Source of the DNA: Nomia melanderi
Lineage: Eukaryota; Arthropoda; Insecta; Hymenoptera; Halictidae
Assembly: GCF_051020985.1 (NCBI RefSeq)
Contig: NC_135002.1
Location: forward strand, 2,914,001-2,978,000
Direction: 5' to 3'
DNA length: 64,000 nt
Position 1 is the first letter of the stretch, and each line of letters opens with the position of its first letter. A model generated the notes under the pieces. The model was not told the DNA's origin. It searched no databases and saw nothing but the letters and a program-made list of their open reading frames with translations. The position numbers and the translations under genes were made by a program. Of the stretch, positions 56,837 through 64,000 are shown in pieces.

Positions 56837-57035
56837 TAACCCCTTTTTCGAGTGCAAAGGGTTAAACTTCCGTACAAAACTGCTTAACATTCCCGATAAT
56901 GTAAAGATTGTTCCAAAGGAACGAAACTTGCGTCAATTAAGAAACAAAGCTATTTCATAGAAATATTCCACGTACTGATGCATCATAGGAAACTTAATAT
57001 TATACATAACACATCGTAATTTTATATCCAATTAA
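56837..57035 (-). mobile_element. Family A variant (counterpart of 8560-8770)
   Basis: TTAACCCCTTTTTCGAGTGC, then AAAGGGTTAAAC, and then in reverse orientation the blocks TACAAAACTGCTTAACATTC, GATTGTTCCAAAGGAACG and CGTCAATTAAGAAACAAAGC to CGTAATTTTATAT. Block order is rotated relative to 8560-8770. Confidence 0.75.
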
Positions 57036-57150
57036 CCCCTTGACGTACTATTTACTTTCGTCGCTGAGCTCGTGTAATATTTTACTATCGCCAGTTTGTA
57101 AGAAATACAACAAAGTTCAATATTGGAGCCTGCAGAGTTCAAAGGGTCAA
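57035..57150. mobile_element. Composite TTAACCCC end plus family B terminus
   Basis: TTAACCCCTTGACGTAC starts at about 57037. GGAGCCTGCAGAGTTCAAAGGG at 57127-57148 is a B left end in reverse orientation, with GGGTCAA instead of GGGTTAA. Confidence 0.5.
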
Positions 57151-57174
57151 GTGATTAATTAACTTCAACTTTTA

Positions 57175-57308
57175 TACGCTCACGTGAAAGTTTCACGTTA
57201 TTGTAATTTCAGAATTACAAGGTATACTCGTTTTAATTTGTTTGTTAATTTTATACTACATACATTTGTTTATAGTCATGAACAAAAATTCGGCCTATAG
57301 ACGGTTAA
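57175..57308 (+). mobile_element. Family L MITE, right half
   Basis: GTAATTTCAGAATTACAAGG through ATTCGGCCTATAGACGGTTAA, matching the right half of L at 32905-33064. Confidence 0.65.
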
Positions 57309-57450
57309 CACGTTGACTGCCACGGAGCTTTCAAGTTACTCGGAAACAATTATAATTCTTAAGAGAACTGGCGTCGAATGGGAATGTTTAATAACTCAAA
57401 TAACTGGATCATAGTGTAAGCTAATGATTGTGTACTAAGTAATTGATATT
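57305..57450 (+). mobile_element. Family J element, left part
   Basis: Begins at the TTAA that ends L (57305-57308): TTAACACGTTGACTGCCACGG, then GGAAACAATTATAA and GATCATAGTGTAAG, as in J at 42257. Confidence 0.65.
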
Positions 57451-57492
57451 TATTACTTTTCATTTTTGCTACAAAAGATATCTACTCGGCGT

Positions 57493-57708
57493 ATTTTATA
57501 CAATTTCGCAGCCATTGGCCTAGCACCATCCTCGATAGGAACTTCTCTATCGGCGATGGTTCTAGTTTCCAGGTCTACCACGTGGAGGTTGCTGCGAATG
57601 AGACCCTGGGAGGTGGATGGAAATTCAATTCCATCGACCTCCGTTTTTCTAAATCTAAATCTTATCTTTAACGCATTTATTCTTATCGTACTTAATATTC
57701 TACTAATC
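57493..57708 (-). repeat. Conserved segment R, copy 1
   Basis: About 215 bp, roughly 90% identical by eye to 61700-61916. The 65-bp core (CTAGTTTCCAGGTCTACCAC onward) is unchanged. On the minus strand it reads as part of a protein in both copies; a one-base difference near 57514 shifts this copy's last residues. The plus strand is open too. I do not recognise the protein; a decayed transposable-element gene is the likeliest source. Confidence 0.7.
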
Positions 57709-58514
57709 CCTCAGCGGCTGTCTTCTTTCTTGAGTCTATTCAGGAATGTAATTCACATTTGTGAAATGGTTACAAGGGAATTGTAAATGAGCCGCAGGAA
57801 CATTAAATAAAAATTGTTAAGTTAATAATGTGTCAATGTTAAAATAAAGTTCGATTAAAATTAGATTAAAATTGGGTTAAATGTAGATTAAAATTAGAGC
57901 TGAAAGAAGTGGATGTAAATTAGATGAAAAAGTATTTTTGTAGTAACACATTTAGCCGCCTGCAACAAAAACGATTAAAGTTATTTAAATCAGAAGTACA
58001 ATTACATTACTCTGAAAATGAAATTATACTGAAATTAAAGTAAATGAAGATAAAAGGGGAAAGAACTGTCGACCGAGCGTATTTTTGAACTGCAGGCTTG
58101 CATGTTAAATGGTTGCTTCTATATTCTACCTCCACAGAATGCCATCTTCTAATCCTCTGAATCCTCTCTGCAACAGAAACTGTCTAATTCGATTAATAGA
58201 TGAATTTAATTTAAGAAACATAGTCTAAAACGAAGGGTACAATTTTTACTTACAATTACATTTATAATATTCCCTGAAACAGAAGCAGAAATGGTAAAAT
58301 AAATTAAATCAATATCAAAATTAAAATGTATGACACTCTCGCCATAGAAATCCATCTCATATTCACCTCAAGTTTCTCTGCAACAGAAACTTACTTCATT
58401 AGGCAGTACATTTTCTTCAATTACATGAAAATGAATATAAGGGATGTTTAAAAAATAGGACTGTCCACTCTGTATATTGCACGTGCTATCAAAATCCCGA
58501 GAGTGGACTGTTTC
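57709..58514. other. AT-rich DNA, no gene
   Basis: Contains ATTAAAATTAGATTAAAATTGG-like short repeats at 57850-57900 and twice a GCAACAGAAAC word (58171, 58380). No element recognised. Confidence 0.45.
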
Positions 58515-59240
58515 TTTCGCAACACTAATTTAAAGACTATACAAATATTTCAATAATAAACGCGGGAGGTGCGTTACTGTTCGCCACGTTAATTAATAAA
58601 ATATGCAAAGACCTCAATAACAAACGCGAAAAGTGTATGATTGATCGCAACGCTACTTTACAAATATAATAAAATAAAAACGCGAGGGGTTCAGTATCGA
58701 CCGCAACTCTAATTTACTTAACTTCAAATGAATAACTCGCGTGCACCAGTTTCATTATACGCAACACTACGTTTAAGAACATGGGGCAGCCATCTTGGCT
58801 GCGAAGAACCACTGTTCGCAGTAACGCAAACTGCTTTGTGGTTCTTATGGTTCCAGCATATTTTTGAGCATTCGATACATTCGCAACTCTAAGAAAACGC
58901 GAAAAATCATTGTCGCGACACTAAGGAAAACGCGATCGATCGATATCGCAACGCTACTTTAATCAATGAGAATTATATTTAATAAAGTGTATTCTATCAA
59001 ACAAGTTTATTCAATTATTCGTAACGCTATGTCAAAATCAATAGAACTATGTGTTAGTTAACATAATCTAGCTTTATTCGACAGTATCAAACTCAAACGC
59101 GATCAGTGTTTGTCATAGGCAAAGTTACTTTTAAAACAATTTCAAAAGACAAGTATAAAAAATAATTCCAATCGAAATCGCGATTATATCATTCGCAACT
59201 CTAATTCAATCCGTAACATTTGTCTCGCAACGCTAATTAA
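58515..59240. repeat. Irregular array of CGCAACNCTA motifs
   Basis: CGCAACACTA, CGCAACGCTA and CGCAACTCTA (and close variants) occur at least ten times, near 58517, 58647, 58702, 58762, 58880, 58915, 58946, 59020, 59199 and 59227. They are often followed by ATTTA or CTTTA and preceded by an AACGCGA word. Spacing is uneven, so this is an old array or a cluster of sites. Confidence 0.7.
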
Positions 59241-60320
59241 AAACCGCGAAATGCTCATTGCCGGACGTTGGGGCGGCTATGGCCAGCCAGATACAACTAC
59301 AACTACTTTTCTACCACCACCATTTCTACTGAAGCTAAAGTGAGCGCAGTGACAAAGTAGTAACACAAAATGGCGCTCCATCTCCATGCTAAGATGGAGC
59401 GCCATTAGTAGTTGCCCTCTTGAGCGACATTTTGTCGGGGCCTCTTCGGCGCACGCCTCTTCGTTTCTTCGGCCGTCCGCCATTTCTGAAACCCTGAGCC
59501 TGCTCGCTAGCGAATGGCCGATGGCTCGGGAACGGCCATCGACCATTCGACAGTGCAATCGAGCAGTTTCGAACGTTTCGCCTAATCGAGCCTAGCACCG
59601 TCCGCGGCCGCGGTATCTAAGCGAAACTCGAAAAGTCGCGGTCAAGGTTGATCAACAAACGGCATGCTCCGTTGTGCTGTCGACTTTGAGCCGTGTTTTC
59701 AAGTTTCCCCGGTAACTGACCGTCGTGTGGAAACGACGGCCAGCACCGGCCCCTGCCTACTTAAATCTAACATTCATTCCAGAGTATGCTACCTGCCTAC
59801 CTAACGCTATATTTAAAAAATTGGCAAGACTCATTCTCACAAACACACATTCCACGATTGTCACCGATGCACCCGGGTGCGAAAGAACCTAACGTCTAGA
59901 GAGAACGTCCCGGGACGTTCATTGACGACAACATTCATACTCTAGTTTATCAATTCCTGAAATCGACGGGCAATGGCTTACGATCTTTGAGAAAATATTT
60001 TATTTTGCAGGAACCAATCATTGAAATTGATAGAATTCTACTGTCGTTTATGTTATTTGGCAACGTAATGGATCAAAGTATAATCTGTTAATATTCGTAC
60101 TCTATTGAGTAAGGAAATAAGGAAAAGTGTGTATATATTCCATGAATAATTTATTGCAAGCATGATATACAGTAACTGGAATATATACGTGTAAAGAGTA
60201 TTTATGATATAAAATCCGACGCATTTCCACTTCCTAACCACACACACACAAGTGGATAATACGTCGTGTACGATACGTTAGCCATTGCCAATCGCTCACA
60301 TGTTTAAATAACAATTTCAT
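59241..60320. other. GC-rich then AT-rich DNA around a strong hairpin
   Basis: 59270-59760 is CpG-rich with short frames on both strands. 59960-60240 is AT-rich. A (CA)n run lies at 60240-60249. Inside lies the 15-bp-stem hairpin at 59369-59406. Promoter-like in composition, but without supporting exon. Confidence 0.45.
59369..59406. repeat. Perfect hairpin, 15-bp stem, 8-nt loop
   Basis: AATGGCGCTCCATCT at 59369-59383 is the exact reverse complement of 59392-59406. Loop CCATGCTA. GC-rich stem, stable as RNA or as a cruciform; too short for a typical pre-miRNA. Confidence 0.92.
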
Positions 60321-60387
60321 CATGCTCGTTGCTCTCACTCTACCAAGTAGCACCTGAGCACGTGAGAGAGATCGAGCAACGAACATG
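60321..60387. repeat. Imperfect inverted repeat
   Basis: CATGCTCGTTGCTCTCAC (60321-60338) pairs with GTGAGAGAGATCGAGCAACGAACATG (60362-60387), leaving one mismatch and an asymmetric bulge of about 8 nt. Overall size near that of a pre-miRNA hairpin, but the bulge argues against one. Confidence 0.7.
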
Positions 60388-60669
60388 GAACGATATCCTG
60401 AAAATCCTAGCTGTAAATTGATGTTAATTTTTCGAACGGACTAATGATCTTTGATGCTCAGCAATGATTATAATTGATTCAGAATTAAGAATTTAATTCT
60501 CTAACTTTAGAAATGACAGGTATACTAGTGTATAAATGTTGTAATATTCGATAAAAGAATAAGAGGAATTGAAATTTAATGAAAATTGAGACTCTAAGTA
60601 AAGTTTCAAAAGGAATGAATCTACTTTAAATTTTTAATAAATTTTCAAAAACCCTCAGGCGATCCCTTT
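60388..60669. other. AT-rich spacer
   Basis: No feature between the two hairpins. Confidence 0.4.
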
Positions 60670-60724
60670 GTCGAAGCAACTGTTTTTAATATGAAAAAAT
60701 GTATTACAAAGTAGTTGCTTCGAC
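60670..60724. ncRNA. Hairpin with miRNA-precursor-like shape (candidate only)
   Basis: GTCGAAGCAACT (60670-60681) pairs perfectly with AGTTGCTTCGAC (60713-60724). Pairing continues inward with small bulges (TTTNTAATAT against ATTACAAA) to a short A-rich loop, giving about 20 paired positions in 55 nt. I do not recognise a known insect miRNA in either arm. A palindromic element relic is equally possible. Confidence 0.35.
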
Positions 60725-61310
60725 TCGGAGATCTACCCGTCGCGAAATGTTTTCTTGTACGATATTTGCTATGATATTCTAGCGGTTAAATGAACTTTAA
60801 CACAAATAATCATCTTAATCAATTGCATCTCAATCTTTAAAACTCAAGAACCAGACTGAACCTATTGATACAATTAATGCACCACTAAGTTCTCAGTCAT
60901 ACCTTAATATTCAATCTTGAAAGTTCTATTATATCTTCTATACGAAACTACAGAATAAAATTACGTTGCTCGTAATTTAATGAAAAGTCAAAGCATTATT
61001 TAGTATTTACAGTTAACGTTAAACGCGACGTACAAGAAAGCCCTATCCTATCTAACAAATAAACCAAAAAATGCTACTACTCTCGGGTATGCCTCGAGCA
61101 TATCCGAGGTCACTGCACTCACAAAATCAGAATCTACTGAAATGGCACTACCAGCAACCGGTGTCGTTACGGACCATTCATCCTGCGACATGATCGGTGA
61201 CTGGAGTGAAAGCAAAGAGCATGCGACTCACCGATCGGCGTTTGCAATCGGTGCATGGCTTAGGACGAGCCGAGGACCTTTGATCTGCACGGGTCTGCAT
61301 GAATCTCGAC
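60725..61310. other. AT-rich DNA, no feature
   Basis: CTCGGGTATGCC / GCATATCCGAGG forms a weak inverted repeat at about 61083-61110. No gene supported. Confidence 0.45.
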
Positions 61311-61380
61311 TGGTCAGCATTGGTCAGCATTGGTCAGCATTGGTCAGCATTGGTCAGCATTGGTCAGCATTGGTCAGCGG
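61311..61380. repeat. Decamer tandem repeat, seven copies
   Basis: TGGTCAGCAT repeated at exact 10-bp steps from 61311; the seventh ends GCGG. Followed at 61410-61475 by an unrelated CAGGAAGTA(C/T) repeat of about 10-11 bp. An 86-codon plus frame through the decamers (LVSIGQHWSA repeats) is a by-product. Confidence 0.95.
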
Positions 61381-61404
61381 TGGAGGTGATAGTAGACCCT
61401 GACG

Positions 61405-61475
61405 TCCTACCAGAGAGGCCCAGGAAGTATCAGGAAGTACCAGAGAGGTCCAGGAAGTACCAGGAAGTAGCAGGC
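61405..61475. repeat. Short-unit repeat, AGGAAGTACC type
   Basis: AGGAAGTA occurs four times with AGAGAGG(C/T)CC spacers between 61422 and 61470. Confidence 0.85.
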
Positions 61476-61699
61476 GTCCTCAGGAGCGGCTACCGGTACA
61501 CGAGGGGAAGCCCAGTCCTCACACTTGAACCGTTCGCGACAAACTGACCTCTCTGCTGCCGAGACTGTTGTCATATAGGCGAAGGTCCCCGATGTTAGTC
61601 GCGGTATCCTTGACTTGGACATCAAAACACCAACAGTGCCGCGTTTCACCGTTTGCACTCGGCGATATTATAGCAACCTTGAATACATTTCTTAATAAA

Positions 61700-61916
61700 A
61701 TTTTATACAATTTCGCAGCCGATTAGCCTAGCACCATCCTCGATAGGAAATACTCTATCGGCGATGATTCTAGTTTCCAGGTCTACCACGTGGAGGTTGC
61801 TGCGAATGAGACCCTGGGAGGTGGATGGAAATTCGATTCCATCGACCTCCGTTTTTTTAAATCTACGTCTTATCTTTAATTCATTGATTTTTATAGCACT
61901 TAATATTATTAATATT
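61700..61916 (-). repeat. Conserved segment R, copy 2
   Basis: Same orientation as copy 1, 4.2 kb downstream. The minus strand stays open for 79 codons (61703-61942), with a charged, ordinary-looking composition (KTEVDGIEFPS, VVDLETR). No domain recognised. Fewer changes than expected of neutral sequence in the core, but only two copies are available for comparison. Confidence 0.7.
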
Positions 61917-62856
61917 AGAACGATCGAGGTCTTCTTTCGCACAATTTAATTCTAATTTAGATGGACTTCAACGGATAACTTAAACTACACAATCATCGCA
62001 TCGAAAACTAATCAAAGTACTAATCAATAAACTCGAATCGAAGCACTTCTTCCTTCAGAAGAAATCTCTGATTCAAAGAGTAAAATAACCAGATACAATC
62101 TTAATTCTAACATAGTTTAACCTTATAAAACTATATATTATATATCAATCAATTATTGTGCCTCGAAGCAAAGGAAGAAGTCCCTGATTCCACTATAATC
62201 CAAATCAAAAAAGAAGCCTCCGATTCAACAAGAGCAGCACGAGGGGCTACAATCTTAATTCCAATCTAGGTTAACCTTATAAAACTGAAACTACACATTG
62301 ATCTCGAAGCTCGTAACCCATTGTTTACGTTCAGCGGAAGCCATCCAGGAATATAAAATTTCCCAGAGGCCCGCGTGAACGTGTCTGGAACGGAATAAAA
62401 CGTAAAACTGCCGCGAAGACGTTGCCGGTCGCCGTTTTATTTCCACGTCGCAGGGACGCCGGCTCCCGCGGGATTCTTTTCGCCGATTTGCTTTCCGCGC
62501 GGCGCAGGACCTTGTAATCGAGTCTCCGGGAGAGTTGAAATTTTCATCGGCCGGCTCGCCGCTCGGTAACAGGTTTAAACGAGCCGTCCATGAATTCTTT
62601 AGCTCGCGAGGAATCGCCCCGGGCCGCCGTGGTCCGGCTGGCTCGACGATAATTGATGAGGGACCGGTAATTAACGAATGGATTTGCTCGATGAATCGGG
62701 ACTGTTCGACTGCTCGCGTTTCGTTTCGACGGCATCGATCGCTGCGCTCTTTGGGAATCGTCTTCGACGAAGGTAGCGTTCCTTAAGGGAACGATTGCGT
62801 TTTAACACGTTGAACGCCGCATGATTTAGTAAAGGGAAAGACACAAAATGGAGAAA
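61917..62856. other. AT-rich then CpG-rich DNA
   Basis: AATCTTAATTC(C/T)AA and GGTTAACCTTATAAAACT words appear twice (62100-62130, 62252-62287), a diverged duplication of about 150 bp. 62330-62790 is CpG-rich with no recognised frame. Confidence 0.5.
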
Positions 62857-63092
62857 ATAACCCCTTGCACTCGAGAGGTGACTCTCAGTCACATCATTCG
62901 ATGCAACACATCTATAAAGTTGAATATTTAATATTTCAAATTAAAGTTTGCTACGTGAAGTATTTCAATAAAACACCTGTGTTGCTTAATTTACCTATGA
63001 ATTATCGTTAAATTAGTTTCAAACAATATGACCTGTATCTTGTCAGAAAATGTTGAATATTTCCATTGAAAAACTTTCGAGTGCAAAATTAA
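62857..63092 (+). mobile_element. Family A MITE, near complete
   Basis: ATAACCCCTTGCACTCG at the left and TCGAGTGCAAAATTAA at the right, about 236 bp, both ends slightly decayed. Carries the GGTGACTCTCAGTCAC palindrome at 62877-62892 like the copy at 254. Confidence 0.85.
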
Positions 63093-63545
63093 TTTGTAGA
63101 TCATCTCGAAGCACTAGAATTCAGTAGTCTCGTTTAAATGAGAATAGAATCGTCAGTCAGTGACATGGCGCTTAACGTGTAAAAAGCACTGAATTCTCAA
63201 TGACTTCTTTTGATTTTGTCCATCGTGACCTTGTATATTTCTTGCTGAATAATGCCGCGTTAAATTGCAAGAATATTCTGTAAAATGTTTCCATGGAAGG
63301 GAAACTCCCCGACGAGAGTAGTCGAACGGTAATAAAGCGTATATTTAGACTCTAGAACGCCACTAGATTATCCTAACGCTATTTTCTCGTCAGTTTTTCT
63401 CGCAGAACTCTAGCTCAATCGTTCTCGTAACGGACAATCGCGGTAAAACGGATTACTTCCGTAAATCTGGCTCGCGAAACCCGACTCGAATTTTCTCTCT
63501 CGCGCTCCGGTTTCAACTAATTGCTCGACTCGCGTGTAACGCAGC
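63093..63545. other. Mixed DNA, no feature
   Basis: No element or coding signal recognised. Confidence 0.4.
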
Positions 63546-64000
63546 TGTTTAACCCGATCAAAATTCGACAATACCTACTCTAACGCGATCAAACTCGAGT
63601 AATATAATTCCACGCGATCGAAGTCGAACAATACGCAACCCCAAATTGGGTAACACTACATTTCGTATAGTTGAAATCGAACAATACAGAGCTCTATGCG
63701 GTAAATTGGTATTGCAACCCCGAGATATGGGATTTTACGTTATCCGAATCCAATGGGATGCGAAATTGATAGCAACATTGAGTATAGTTGGGCTCCAAGT
63801 AACTGAAATCGAAAATTAGTGAGTTCTTCGCGATAGAAATTCGCTGACGCAGTGTTCCACGCGATGGGTGCCTTGAATTATTCAATTTGACGCGAACTGA
63901 ATCGAGCAAAGTTGAATTATGGGGAAGTAACATAAGAAAATACCGAGTTCTAAGCGCTAAAAATCGAGAACCACGAAATTCTAAGCAATCGAAATTTACA
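63546..64000. repeat. Degenerate short-unit array at window end
   Basis: CGCGATC(A/G)AANTCGANNAATA-like units of about 30 bp near 63555, 63586, 63616 and 63672. Looser repeats (GAAATCGAAAATTAG, GATAGAAATTCG) run to the window end. Resembles in style the CGCAACNCTA zone at 58.5 kb. Confidence 0.5.

Noticed and set aside
57493..61916. A 4.4-kb LTR retrotransposon with R1 and R2 as LTRs
   Set aside because: Repeat edges lack TG...CA ends, and the interior has no polymerase-like frame and no clear primer-binding site. Kept only as an alternative for the R pair.

Overview
This is a stretch of insect nuclear DNA, most likely from a hymenopteran and plausibly a bee. AT-rich stretches alternate with CpG-dense GC-rich patches, there is no prokaryotic gene packing, and the window is full of short TTAA-flanked non-autonomous DNA elements and minisatellites. 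The species call is inference from general sequence character; no marker gene is present.

I found no protein-coding exon that I can defend. Open frames reach at most about 295 codons. The longest ones lie over low-complexity DNA, or occur on both strands of GC-rich patches where stop codons are rare by chance. None shows a domain I recognise. The window is best read as intergenic DNA or the inside of a very large intron.

What fills it is repeats. At least twelve families of 150-530 bp elements (called A to M here, skipping I) begin or end at TTAA, usually as TTAACCC...GGGTTAA. This is the hallmark of piggyBac-type miniature inverted-repeat elements (MITEs). Families A (TTAACCCTTTGCACTC) and B (TTAACCCTTTGAACTC) are the most numerous. 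Clusters lie at 28.6-31.0 kb and 55.4-57.5 kb. The cluster at 56.0 kb contains a nested insertion whose TTAA duplication can be read directly. Some copies are unusual: head-to-tail dimers (1.2 and 31.8 kb), an inverted pair sharing one TTAA (30.3-30.7 kb), a circularly permuted copy (8.6 versus 56.9 kb), and a B/E chimera (17.4 kb).

About fifteen tandem arrays make up a second layer. Units include 32 bp (10.7 kb), 36 bp (36 kb), 52 bp (7.7 kb), 76 bp (54.4 kb), 88 bp (22.3 kb, with relatives at 23.6 and 26.1 kb), and about 120 bp (15.6, 18.7, 35.3 and 52.7 kb). Others are 150-172 bp (45.2 kb), 214-232 bp (9.4 and 21.0 kb) and 335 bp (34.1 kb). The 18.7 kb array has a two-monomer higher-order pattern.

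Other items are two degenerate tRNA-like sequences (4.1 and 46.9 kb), several strong inverted repeats (12.8, 33.6, 59.4, 60.3 and 60.7 kb), an 840-bp polypyrimidine tract (49.6-50.5 kb), a motif-recurrence zone at 58.5-59.2 kb, and a pair of very similar 215-bp segments at 57.5 and 61.7 kb. Family names (A-M, N, P, Q, R) are local labels only, not database names.
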